From: an uncultured Bacteroidales bacterium
Lineage (GTDB): Bacteria; Bacteroidota; Bacteroidia; Bacteroidales; F082
Assembly: GCA_946405575.1 (NCBI GenBank)
Contig: CAMJHP010000033.1
Coordinates: 1 to 33,137, forward strand
Length of the DNA: 33,137 nt
Direction of reading: 5' to 3'
The position numbers were made by a program, and so were the translations under genes. How positions within the stretch are numbered: the stretch's first letter is position 1; every line of letters begins with the position of its first letter. Below, piece by piece: positions 1 to 6,567 of the stretch. The notes under the pieces were generated by a model. The model ran no database searches, had not been told where the DNA came from, and saw only the letters and a list, made by a program, of their open reading frames with translations.

Positions 1-13
1 CATGGGATTGGGG

Positions 14-112
14 CTATTTGATGCAACTATTACAAATTTGATGCGTTTGCCCTGCGAATCCCAGCAGCAGATACGGCGACATCTCATTGACTAAAGCCCA
101 AATTTCACGCAT
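14..112 (-). pseudogene. Truncated N-terminus of a putative metal permease
   Basis: A short reading frame of 32 codons begins MREIWALVNEMSPYLLLGF and stops soon after. This start closely resembles, from memory, the N-terminus of SO_0444-type Cu/Zn efflux permeases of Bacteroidota, which continue with an FAG..H motif and several membrane helices. Here only 'FAG..H' is followed by a short unrelated tail and a stop, so the gene appears frameshifted or truncated. A good promoter lies just upstream. It sits at the window edge, so I cannot see whether the permease resumes in another frame beyond position 1. Alternative: a chance small ORF with a permease-like start. Confidence 0.4.
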
Positions 113-136
113 GGTTGCAATCCTTCTAAAATTGGC

Positions 137-146
137 TGCAAAGGTA
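137..146 (-). promoter_or_regulatory. Bacteroidota-type promoter (-7 box)
   Basis: Read on the minus strand, TACCTTTG followed by CA matches the TAnnTTTG -7 consensus, with a TTG about 15 bases upstream. It lies 25 bases before the start of the truncated permease frame. Confidence 0.65.
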
Positions 147-155
147 CGAAAATGA

Positions 156-722
156 TTAATTCAATCCTTCGGCAGACTTTTTCATCACACGCTCGGCCAG
201 TCGCATGGCGAGCATGGCGATGGGTAGGGTCAATGCCATGACGACAATCAGCATGGGGAGGTTGTCGATGACGGGTTTCATCAGCTCGTCATAGCCGGCA
301 GGCATCTCTTCGATAGCAGCGGCAAGCGAGCCTTCGGTGTCGGTCCACCAATGAAGGGTGTAGGCAAAAAACGAGAAAGCGAAGGGAACAAAGCTCCAGC
401 GGACACCTTTCAGCGTGTCGTAGCCTTTCATCTTTCTGAGAATCTCGGCCAAAGCGGTCAGAACAACCGTTCCAATGATGTAAGCCAGATCCGCTTCGCC
501 CGCTATCAAGAACAGGACGAAGATGAATCCGTTCAGGGCTGTTGCCGCCCCGAAGCCGCGGATGAGCGTGCAGGTATAGAGGTAGATAAAGGCGGACACC
601 AGCGGCAACACCGCGCCGATATACGCATAGCATGCAGGGTGGATGGCGCCACTTGCAGCACCCAAAATGAACAAGGCCAGATAAGCGATGGCCATAAGGA
701 AGACTTTTAATACTGTTTTCAT
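156..722 (-). CDS. MptD/Trep_Strep-family ECF transporter S component (putative)
   Basis: 188 residues, very hydrophobic, with about five or six predicted membrane segments and a basic C-terminus (RLAERVMKKS). Its size and the segment GFGAATALNGFIFVLFLIAG fit the MptD/Trep_Strep family of putative energy-coupling-factor S components, the membrane subunits that bind a small substrate such as a vitamin. The substrate is unknown. No EcfA/EcfT genes are visible here, so it may use a shared energizing module or act alone. The first codons (MKTVLK) and the ~110-bp leader are nearly duplicated before the methyltransferase gene at 2236. A decayed relative lies at 6153-6314, next to a cobalamin riboswitch. 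Family call is fairly confident; substrate unassigned. Confidence 0.72.
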   Translation of the reverse strand: MKTVLKVFLMAIAYLALFILGAASGAIHPACYAYIGAVLPLVSAFIYLYTCTLIRGFGAATALNGFIFVLFLIAGEADLAYIIGTVVLTALAEILRKMKGYDTLKGVRWSFVPFAFSFFAYTLHWWTDTEGSLAAAIEEMPAGYDELMKPVIDNLPMLIVVMALTLPIAMLAMRLAERVMKKSAEGLN

Positions 723-746
723 AGGATTTCATTTAGATGTTTGACA

Positions 747-796
747 CTGCAAAGTAATGGCCATTTCAAAAAACGTGAAATCCCTATTGATGGGTA
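747..796 (-). promoter_or_regulatory. Shared 50-bp promoter/operator element, copy A
   Basis: Read on the minus strand this holds TACCCATCAATAGGGATTTC..., a 12-base spacer, then a -7-like box TTACTTTG (757-750). The operator-like half would lie about 30-55 bases upstream of the expected transcript start, a common position for an activator. Copy B (2260-2309) is almost identical. Copy C (21885-21934) matches at about 41 of 50 positions with identical spacing. The S-component gene starts 25 bases downstream. Confidence 0.6.
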
Positions 797-836
797 ATGT
801 CAAGGGATCTTATCCCAAGTTTCGATGATTGAAGTC

Positions 837-1427
837 TCAATGCGCAAAAACAAACCCCAAATAGCATCTCACACCCGTAGGCATTTCGATGTTTGAAACA
901 GGGATAAGCCTGTCAACCTTCAAAGTCAGGTGGACGGCTTCAGTAAGGGCAAACTCCACACCGATGTTGGGATTCACGAAGAAAAACGACTCATTGTGCA
1001 GAAAGGCATCTGGTTCCGCTTCCCAGTCGTCAGCCGAGCCTTCAAACATCAGCAGCGAAGAAGCTTTCCCTCCACCAACAGTGACCCCCACATAAGGCTG
1101 CCATCGCCCGAATTGCCAATAGGCATCGGCCAACAGTCCGCCCCAGCTGGTTCGGATATAACTGCCATTGTGCATTTGTTTCAAGGTGCTCACATAGCCT
1201 TCACCACCCAAACGGAGATGATTGCCAAGATGATAACGGAGCACTCCGCCGAGGCCGAAGGTCATACCTTCCGCTTTATGGTTTAAGGCGGACAGGTCGC
1301 CATGCAGGTAACCCGTGTGTACCATCATGCCACCGTCGAAACGCTCGCGGTTTTGGGCTTGGTTTTGTGTGAATGGGATGATGATCAACAGAAAGGATAA
1401 AACAATATATATCAGCGGTCTTTTCAT
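837..1427 (-). CDS. Small outer-membrane beta-barrel protein
   Basis: 196 residues if started at MKRPLIYIVL, which gives a signal peptide ending near QNQAQ; the longer upstream frame overlaps the methyltransferase and has no signal. Start and upstream stop overlap as ATGA (1427-1424), indicating translational coupling. The mature part is rich in alternating Gly and aromatic residues (GGVLRYHLGNHLRLGGEGY, VNPNIGVEFAL) and ends in a strand-like segment (CYLGFVFAH), as in eight-stranded OmpW/PorT-like barrels. No specific function is recognised. It shares the leader-controlled unit with the methyltransferase. Confidence 0.7.
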   Translation of the reverse strand: MKRPLIYIVLSFLLIIIPFTQNQAQNRERFDGGMMVHTGYLHGDLSALNHKAEGMTFGLGGVLRYHLGNHLRLGGEGYVSTLKQMHNGSYIRTSWGGLLADAYWQFGRWQPYVGVTVGGGKASSLLMFEGSADDWEAEPDAFLHNESFFFVNPNIGVEFALTEAVHLTLKVDRLIPVSNIEMPTGVRCYLGFVFAH

Positions 1428-2236
1428 TTCTTTCCTTTCAAAATCGCCGACCCGCTCAGCCCCATCCATTTGGCTTCCCATGGGGACATAAACATGCCGT
1501 TGGTGGTGTCAATGAGTTCAACCTCTGCATAGCCCAAGCCTTTCAGTTTCTTGACAAAAGCCTGCATGTCGCCATATTTGAATCGGGAGAAAATGTCATG
1601 AATGGCGAAGGTGCCGCCTTTCTTCAGCACACGCAGGGTTTCCAACAAAATGGCTTGTCGGTCGCGGCTCGGGATGTTATGATAGACATAGTTGCTGGTC
1701 ACCGCATCGAAAGTCTCGTCTGCAAAGTCGAGTTTCAAAGCGTTGCCTTGGCCGAAATGGGTATTACTCATGCCCTCGGCCTGTGCGTTTTGTTCGCATA
1801 AGGCAAGGCTATAGGAAGCATATTCTTTGCCCCAGCGGTCGATGCCGAACATCTCGGCCTTGGGGTTGCGTTTGGCGCAAGCGATGGCCAGCGCACCACT
1901 ACCGCAGCCCACATCGAGGCCTTTGCCGCCTTCAGGGAGGGTGACATAAGCGGCAACGCCGTCAATGATTTGTTTCGACATCTGACGCTTGCCATTGTAG
2001 GAGAAGGCACGATGCAACAGCCACATCCATAGGGTCACCAAGGCCAGCACGATGGCGAGCACAATGAAAACGATTTTCAGGACAGTCTTCAGCGTTCCGG
2101 CGGCAAGCAGTCCGCTCACGCCAAAGACCAGGAATAATAACAGGCTGGCCCAAGCGCCGCCCATAGTCCCAAGGATCATGCCTTTAGGCATCCAGTTTTT
2201 GTAGTTGGGTTTCATTTTCTTTAATGCTGTTTTCAT
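1424..2236 (-). CDS. Membrane-anchored class I SAM-dependent methyltransferase
   Basis: 270 residues. Two hydrophobic segments (about residues 20-47 and 51-75) anchor a cytoplasmic Rossmann-fold methyltransferase. SAM-binding motif I is LDVGCGSG at 107-114, and post-motifs include FDAVTSNYVYHNI and LRVLKKGGTFAIHD. The substrate is unknown. Motifs resemble the UbiE/arsenite-methyltransferase class, but the Cys residues needed for arsenic methylation are not evident. The first codons MKTALKK are part of the duplicated leader shared with the S-component gene, so the original start may be Met8 (MKPNYKNW). Coupled to the downstream beta-barrel gene by an ATGA overlap. Confidence 0.82.
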   Translation of the reverse strand: MKTALKKMKPNYKNWMPKGMILGTMGGAWASLLLFLVFGVSGLLAAGTLKTVLKIVFIVLAIVLALVTLWMWLLHRAFSYNGKRQMSKQIIDGVAAYVTLPEGGKGLDVGCGSGALAIACAKRNPKAEMFGIDRWGKEYASYSLALCEQNAQAEGMSNTHFGQGNALKLDFADETFDAVTSNYVYHNIPSRDRQAILLETLRVLKKGGTFAIHDIFSRFKYGDMQAFVKKLKGLGYAEVELIDTTNGMFMSPWEAKWMGLSGSAILKGKK

Positions 2237-2259
2237 AGGTTTCTTTTAGTTGTTTGACG

Positions 2260-2309
2260 CTGCAAAGTAATGGCCATTTCAAAAACCGTGAAATCCCTAT
2301 TGATGGGTA
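2260..2309 (-). promoter_or_regulatory. Shared 50-bp promoter/operator element, copy B
   Basis: Nearly identical to copy A at 747-796, and the similarity continues on both sides into the first codons and ~30 bases further upstream. Minus-strand -7-like box TTACTTTG lies about 27 bases before the methyltransferase start. Confidence 0.6.
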
Positions 2310-2344
2310 ATGTCAAGTGATCTTATCCCAAGTTTTGATGACTT

Positions 2345-2399
2345 TTGAAAATAAACGCCGCAAAGGCCAAGAAAACCCTTGCGGCGGTTAAGTTTTCAA
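2345..2399 (-). terminator. Strong stem-loop, probable terminator
   Basis: CGCCGCAA (2356-2363) pairs perfectly with TTGCGGCG (2379-2386), and an outer TTGAAAA/TTTTCAA pair (2345-2351/2393-2399) extends it. On the minus strand the stem is followed by a T-rich stretch. It lies 15 bases past the stop of a decayed reading frame (2414). Confidence 0.6.
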
Positions 2400-2413
2400 A
2401 GCTGACTGGGATA

Positions 2414-2575
2414 TTAGTCCATAGCAGCGATTTCGCTTTCGCGGATAATCACATCGGCAATAACCTCTGTCTCATCTGCTGGTTTGATTGTCTTGTTGGA
2501 ATTCTGCTCGTTCCGATGTGCAATGTTGTCAGGGAAAATCCTGTGTGTGGCAAACTGCAAAAATGTTGTTCTTTG
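2414..2575 (-). pseudogene. Possible decayed coding remnant
   Basis: A minus-strand reading frame without a convincing start ends in a coding-like tail (IKPADETEVIADVIIRESEI, then AAMD and stop). A stem-loop follows 15 bases later. The only upstream ATG in frame (2632) lies before a strong terminator (2582-2620), so the frame is unlikely to be an intact gene. I do not recognise the family. The rest of the gap 2237-2681 holds element B and two terminators. Confidence 0.25.
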
Positions 2576-2581
2576 AGAACG

Positions 2582-2620
2582 AAAAAAAACCGCAACTCCA
2601 AGCCTTCGCCTGAATTGCGG
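2582..2620 (-). terminator. Rho-independent terminator of the 2682-2936 gene
   Basis: On the minus strand CCGCAA (2620-2615) and TTGCGG (2595-2590) form a roughly 13-bp stem (one bulge) followed immediately by eight T residues. Confidence 0.8.
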
Positions 2621-2681
2621 AACATCTTTCATAATCCACCTTTTCAGTATGTAATCAGTGATGAGGGCAAAATCTTGTCAA

Positions 2682-2936
2682 CTATCGAACAATCATCTTC
2701 AAGGTAGAAAATGGCAGTTGAGTAAACCCTATCTTGCGCCTAACGGTTGCCATCAATTCTTGTCCGAATTGTTCCAAAGAAACATACTTCTTCGGCTGGT
2801 CCATATTGCGCATATCTCGTTCAATGGATTCCAACCAATAGGCACGTTGTTCAGGTGTGAGGTCGTCTTGATTTTTTACAAGGTCAATTTCTTCTATGGT
2901 GTCAATCATTGGTTCCATCACAAGTTCATTTTTCAT
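2682..2936 (-). CDS. Short hypothetical acidic protein (antitoxin-like size)
   Basis: 84 residues, starting MKNELVMEPM, rich in Glu/Asp in the first half and basic near the C-terminus (ATVRRKIGF). It has its own promoter (TAATTTCG, about 12 bases before the start) and its own terminator (2582-2620), which supports a real single-gene transcript. Size and charge are reminiscent of type II antitoxins, but no toxin is adjacent and no DNA-binding motif is obvious. Function unknown. Confidence 0.6.
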   Translation of the reverse strand: MKNELVMEPMIDTIEEIDLVKNQDDLTPEQRAYWLESIERDMRNMDQPKKYVSLEQFGQELMATVRRKIGFTQLPFSTLKMIVR

Positions 2937-2947
2937 TGCGCGAAATT

Positions 2948-2955
2948 ACACAATT
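2948..2955 (-). promoter_or_regulatory. Promoter -7 box for the 84-residue gene
   Basis: Minus strand TAATTTCG matches TAnnTTyG. The transcript would have a very short leader. Confidence 0.5.
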
Positions 2956-3082
2956 TTTTCAAATTTGAGGAAACTTTTTTCAGATTTCGTTTAAGAAATA
3001 AAAAAGCCGCTTCCTTTAATCATGATGGAGTTTCGGCGGAAACAGCGGTGAAGAGAATAGTACAATTATTCACAATAAACCA

Positions 3083-3090
3083 GTATCTTT
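3083..3090 (+). promoter_or_regulatory. Promoter -7 box for the acetyltransferase
   Basis: TATCTTTG matches TAnnTTTG, 17 bases before the chosen ATG at 3108. This decides the start over the long upstream extension of the same frame. Confidence 0.65.
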
Positions 3091-3107
3091 GCCAAAAATA
3101 TCCATGT

Positions 3108-3551
3108 ATGCAAAACCTCATCATCAGCCCCATCACTATTGAGCATTTGAGACAATATGGCGCCATCTATGCGGCGGCGTTTTCTGGCGAGCCGTGGAAC
3201 GATGATTGGTCGGTGGAAGACGCCACCGTCCATGTCCGCGAACTGCTTGAAAGCCAACAGCATTATGGTTTGGAATGCATTATAGATGGAGAAGTGGCTG
3301 GCTTCATTTTGGGCACTTCTATGCTGTTCCACTATGGCCGCACCTTCGAGATCAACGACCTTGCTGTTGCACCCCAATACCAACGGCAAGGCATAGCCAG
3401 CCGTTTACTGGAGCAATGCCTCGCCGACCTCAAGTCACAAGGCATTGTGGGCTTTCATCTCATTACCGCTCGCGAAGGTGTCTTGCCCTCTTTCTATGAA
3501 AGATTCGGGTTCAAGAAAGAGGAGCGGGTGATGCTGATGGGGAAGGAGTAA
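3108..3551 (+). CDS. GNAT-family N-acetyltransferase
   Basis: 147 residues from MQNLIISPIT. GNAT fold: a substrate-side N-terminal half, the central strand FEINDLAVAPQYQRQGIASR containing the acetyl-CoA pyrophosphate loop (Q-R-Q-G-I-A, about residues 92-97), and a C-terminal FYERFGFKKEERVMLM strand typical of the family. The open frame runs 450 bases further upstream, but that part looks non-coding and overlaps the opposite-strand gene; the promoter at 3083 fixes this start. The acceptor substrate (small molecule or protein amine) cannot be predicted. Confidence 0.88.
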   Translation: MQNLIISPITIEHLRQYGAIYAAAFSGEPWNDDWSVEDATVHVRELLESQQHYGLECIIDGEVAGFILGTSMLFHYGRTFEINDLAVAPQYQRQGIASRLLEQCLADLKSQGIVGFHLITAREGVLPSFYERFGFKKEERVMLMGKE

Positions 3552-3564
3552 TCAAAAAAAGCTA

Positions 3565-3572
3565 TATCTTTG
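3565..3572 (+). promoter_or_regulatory. Promoter -7 box for the Cys/His peptide and TonB-receptor unit
   Basis: TATCTTTG matches TAnnTTTG, 21 bases before the ATG at 3594. Confidence 0.65.
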
Positions 3573-3593
3573 CCCCGTCGAAAGTTGGCAGAA

Positions 3594-3908
3594 ATGAAGC
3601 GATACAAAAATAAGATAGCGTTATTCCTATTGGCAATCTATCTGCCAATGTGGTTGCTGTCGTCGTTTCATGTCCATGCTTATCCCTTGAAAGCTTCGGA
3701 TGCGATTGAAGAGCAACATTCGTCGATAATGGATGAAGACGGATGTTTGCTTTGCCAGTTCCATCAACTAGCTTACGAGGAATCTCCACAAGTGGTTGTG
3801 ACGGCCAACCTACCGGAAACTATGGTGGAGCCTATTCCTATGGTTCAAGATGTTGCTTCAGCTTTCGAACAACCATTCTCATCACGCGCCCCACCCGTCT
3901 TGTTGTAA
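3594..3908 (+). CDS. Small exported Cys/His protein (DUF2946-like), receptor-associated
   Basis: 104 residues from MKRYKNKIAL. An N-terminal hydrophobic signal/anchor (about 7-22) is followed by HVHAY, then CLLCQFHQLAYEE with a CxxC plus His, and a C-terminal 'RAPP' motif. This layout resembles small DUF2946-type periplasmic proteins encoded just upstream of TonB-dependent receptors for metals. A metal-handling role in the periplasm is an inference from the Cys/His residues and the ZnuD-like receptor 130 bases downstream. The promoter at 3565 puts the start here rather than eight codons earlier. Confidence 0.6.
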   Translation: MKRYKNKIALFLLAIYLPMWLLSSFHVHAYPLKASDAIEEQHSSIMDEDGCLLCQFHQLAYEESPQVVVTANLPETMVEPIPMVQDVASAFEQPFSSRAPPVLL

Positions 3909-3915
3909 ATAAACC

Positions 3916-3990
3916 GACACGAGACAGGAGACTATAAGACGCGAGACGATTTGAAATGTCCCGTGTCCCGCGTCTCATAGTCCCGCGTCA
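3916..3990. repeat. GAGAC/GTCCC-rich imperfect palindrome
   Basis: GACTATAAGACGCG (3931-3944) pairs with CGCGTCTCATAGTC (3969-3982) with one mismatch around a 24-base loop, and flanking GAGAC/GTCCC units extend the symmetry. It lies between the Cys/His gene and the receptor gene, so its transcript would fold into a large hairpin. A decayed similar string occurs near 10590-10625. It may be a dispersed palindromic repeat or an intra-operon attenuator. Confidence 0.55.
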
Positions 3991-4038
3991 AAACAACTAA
4001 AACATCTCAATTATTTACTTTTTACAACAAGACTAAAA

Positions 4039-6132
4039 ATGAAAAAATCATTATTTATAGCCTTGTCATTGGCATATGTATTACCAATGACGGCTCAGAG
4101 TTTGCCTGACTCTACCGATATGTTTTTCAGGCATTTGGAATTAAAGGAAGTGACGGTGACGGGTGCCGTGGGCGACATGAGAATGAAAGAAACGCCAATG
4201 CCTATCGTAGTACTTCAAGCCAAAGAACTGCATCAGTTGTCGTCCACCAATCTGATTGACGCCATCGCCAAGCAGCCGGGCGTATCGCAAATCACCACGG
4301 GAAGCGGCATCTCAAAGCCCGTCATCCGTGGGTTGGGCTATAACCGCATTGTGGTTGTCAACGACGGCATCCGACAAGAAGGACAGCAGTGGGGCGACGA
4401 ACATGGCATCGAAATTGATGCCAACGAGGTCGGCGCGGTAGAAATCCTGAAAGGTCCCGCCAGCCTCATGTATGGCTCCGATGCTATGGGCGGCGTGTTG
4501 GTGTTCAAAGGGACTCCCACCTTGCCCGAAGGCAACATTAAAGGCAAGATAAACACCGAATATCAAACGAATAATGGCTTGTTGGGAGCATCGTTCAACC
4601 TCGCTGGAAACCAAAAAGGCTTTACTTGGGATGCCCGATTCAGCGAAAAACATTCCCATACCTACAGGAATCGTTATGACGGCTATGTGCCTAATTCCCA
4701 ATTCGGTGAACGCGCCTTTTCGCTCAAAGCGGGACTGATGCGCAACTGGGGCTTTTCCAACCTGAAATTTGGTTTTTACAACCTCACTCCGAGCATCGTG
4801 GAAGGCGAACGCGACACGATGATGGGCGAACTGCTCTCCGAGGAAGGCGAACTGCTTTCATACCGTCATGGCTTACCCTATCAGCGGGTGAATCACTACA
4901 AGGCCGTTTCCGAGAGCTTCATCAATCTGCCTTCTGGATATTTGAAAGTGATTGCGGGCTATCAGCAGAACCGACGCAAGGAGTTTGAGGAGTCAGCCGA
5001 CGAATATGGCCTGTATCTGCAACTCCACACCTTGAACTATGATGTCCGTTATGTCTCGAAAGAGAAAGGGGGGTGGAAGTTCTCGACAGGACTGAATGGC
5101 ATGGGACAGAAATCCATCAATTTAGGCGAGGAATATCTTATCCCCGACTACGCTTTGTTCGATGCAGGCGTGTATGCAACGGCATCCAAAATGTTAGGAC
5201 GATGGAATCTCAGTGGCGGACTTCGCTTCGATTACCGTTATTTGGCCGCAAAAGGTCTGATCGAGGACGACGAGGTGCGTTTTGAGGATTTCACACGACA
5301 TTTTCAAGGTATCACGGGCAGTTTGGGAGCGACATGCGAAGTCACGGAAAGGCTTGACCTGAAATTCAATCTGGCCCGAGGCTATCGTGCACCCAACATC
5401 AGCGAGTTGGCCTCTAATGGCGAACACGAAGGCTCGTTGAGGTATGAGATTGGAAACCACAACTTTAAGCCAGAATATAGTTGGCAGGCCGACTTGGGAC
5501 TGAATTATGCCACGCGCTATTTTGAGTTGAATGCCTCTGTATTTGCCAACCACATCAGCAACTACATCTATCTGCATCGTATCGACAGCATCATTGAGCC
5601 TGACTTGATGACTTTCGCCTATGCGCAGGGCGAGGCAATGCTGATGGGTTTTGAAGCGGGTGTGGATATCCATCCATTCCATGCCCTTCATATCGGGGCG
5701 GCGTTTTCGTACGTCAACGCTCAGTTGCTGCACCAGCCCGAAGAGATGCGCTGGCTCCCGATGACCCCGGCGCCGCGCTTTTCGGCAGACGTGAAATACG
5801 AGCTTACCCACGACGGCAAGGTGTTCAACAACGCCTATGTTGCTGCACGTATGGACTGGTGCCTGAGACAAGACCATTATTATGCAGCCTACGATACCGA
5901 GACGGCTACTCCCTCATATCTCTTGCTGGGACTTTCAGCCGGAACTGAAATCTTGATTAAAGGCAAGAAAGTCGCTGAATTAGCATTAATCATCGACAAC
6001 CTCACGGATGTGTGCTACCAAGACCACTTGAGCCGCCTTAAATATGCGGATTGGAATGTCGTGACTGGAAGACGAGGCGTGTTCAACATAGGACGCAATG
6101 TCGTTTTCAAGCTGACAGTGCCCATTGGGTGA
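4039..6132 (+). CDS. TonB-dependent outer-membrane receptor, ZnuD/heavy-metal type
   Basis: 697 residues. Signal peptide (1-20, ends MTAQ), TonB box LKEVTVTG (about 35-42), plug domain (about 45-150; VIRGLGYNRIVVVNDGIRQ, then EILKGPASLMYGSDAMGGV), then a 22-strand barrel. There is no N-terminal carboxypeptidase-like domain. The plug is closest to ZnuD/HumA-like zinc and heavy-metal receptors, and the barrel carries His-rich loops (EKHSHTY, DHYYAAYD). With the Cys/His protein upstream it forms a likely metal-uptake unit. Alternative substrate: another small chelate; it is not under the nearby cobalamin riboswitch, which lies downstream. A fragment of a paralogue's C-terminus survives at 17054-17185. 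Confidence 0.85.
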   Translation: MKKSLFIALSLAYVLPMTAQSLPDSTDMFFRHLELKEVTVTGAVGDMRMKETPMPIVVLQAKELHQLSSTNLIDAIAKQPGVSQITTGSGISKPVIRGLGYNRIVVVNDGIRQEGQQWGDEHGIEIDANEVGAVEILKGPASLMYGSDAMGGVLVFKGTPTLPEGNIKGKINTEYQTNNGLLGASFNLAGNQKGFTWDARFSEKHSHTYRNRYDGYVPNSQFGERAFSLKAGLMRNWGFSNLKFGFYNLTPSIVEGERDTMMGELLSEEGELLSYRHGLPYQRVNHYKAVSESFINLPSGYLKVIAGYQQNRRKEFEESADEYGLYLQLHTLNYDVRYVSKEKGGWKFSTGLNGMGQKSINLGEEYLIPDYALFDAGVYATASKMLGRWNLSGGLRFDYRYLAAKGLIEDDEVRFEDFTRHFQGITGSLGATCEVTERLDLKFNLARGYRAPNISELASNGEHEGSLRYEIGNHNFKPEYSWQADLGLNYATRYFELNASVFANHISNYIYLHRIDSIIEPDLMTFAYAQGEAMLMGFEAGVDIHPFHALHIGAAFSYVNAQLLHQPEEMRWLPMTPAPRFSADVKYELTHDGKVFNNAYVAARMDWCLRQDHYYAAYDTETATPSYLLLGLSAGTEILIKGKKVAELALIIDNLTDVCYQDHLSRLKYADWNVVTGRRGVFNIGRNVVFKLTVPIG

Positions 6133-6152
6133 TTTGACGGAACGAAAGTGAT

Positions 6153-6314
6153 GTGAGGTCCTTTGATGGCACCTTGCAGCCGCTGTTGTCTGCATTTGTG
6201 TATCTCAATACGGCGACCAACATCTGCGGTTTTGGAGCAGCAACCCACCTCAACAGTTTCATTTTCGTCCATTTTCTCCTTGTAAGAAAAATAGAATTAT
6301 CGTACCTTTGCACC
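6153..6314 (+). pseudogene. Remnant of an MptD-like ECF S-component gene
   Basis: Translated in the frame starting at 6153, the segment from PLLSAFVYL to FIFVHFLL matches the intact S component at 156-722 at 24 of 34 residues, including GFGAAT.LN.FIFV. No start-to-stop gene remains: the 5' third and the whole 3' half are missing. The similarity fades inside the promoter of the downstream riboswitch, so that promoter overlaps the old coding sequence. Confidence 0.75.
6280..6310 (+). promoter_or_regulatory. Promoter of the first cobalamin-riboswitch unit
   Basis: TTG (6280-6282) and TACCTTTG (6303-6310) are separated by 20 bases, an excellent match to the Bacteroidota promoter. Transcription would start just before the riboswitch. 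Confidence 0.8.
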
Positions 6315-6317
6315 CAG

Positions 6318-6455
6318 TTTGGCCAAGGGAATGCCGTGAAAGTCGGCAACAGTGCCCGCTGCTGTAAGCCCGTGTAAGGTCTGTCAACCCAGCCACTGTA
6401 CGGCTCATCCGTATGGGAAGGCGACAGGCTCGGACAAGTCAGAAGACCTGCCAAA
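6318..6455 (+). ncRNA. Cobalamin riboswitch 1
   Basis: Conserved B12-aptamer blocks occur in order: GGGAATGCCGTGAAAGTC, GCCCGCTGCTGTAAGC, AGCCACTG, GGGAAGGC and AGTCAGAAGACCTGCC. The family senses adenosyl- or related cobalamins and turns genes off when the vitamin is plentiful. It lies between a strong promoter and the ATG of the DUF4465 surface protein, 112 bases away. No clear T-rich terminator is seen after it, so control may act on translation. Confidence 0.93.
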
Positions 6456-6567
6456 CCGTGAGTTCAATTGCAAGCCTTCGGGAACAAGGGCGACGCTAAG
6501 CGCGGCAATTAGCATGGCTTCTTGCGATGGTCTTGCATCATTTGTTTCATGCGTAATAACCATTTTT

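Noticed and set aside
2414..2632. A 72-codon minus-strand frame next to the 84-residue gene, possibly a toxin
   Set aside because: A strong terminator with eight T residues (2582-2620) sits inside its 5' part, so the full frame cannot be transcribed as an intact gene; only its tail is listed as a possible remnant.
2658..3107. Long N-terminal extension of the acetyltransferase frame
   Set aside because: It overlaps the opposite-strand gene and its promoter, has no GNAT features, and a good promoter lies at 3083 just before a better start.
3066..3389. Opposite-strand frame over the acetyltransferase
   Set aside because: It mirrors a clear GNAT gene and has no promoter or recognisable domain.
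4039..6132. Receptor as BtuB because a B12 riboswitch is nearby
   Set aside because: The riboswitch is downstream of the receptor and drives another gene; the plug looks ZnuD-like and the receptor has a separate promoter with a Cys/His peptide.
6352..6567. Extended N-terminus of the DUF4465 protein
   Set aside because: The extra codons lie in the cobalamin riboswitch, and a signal peptide begins only at 6568.
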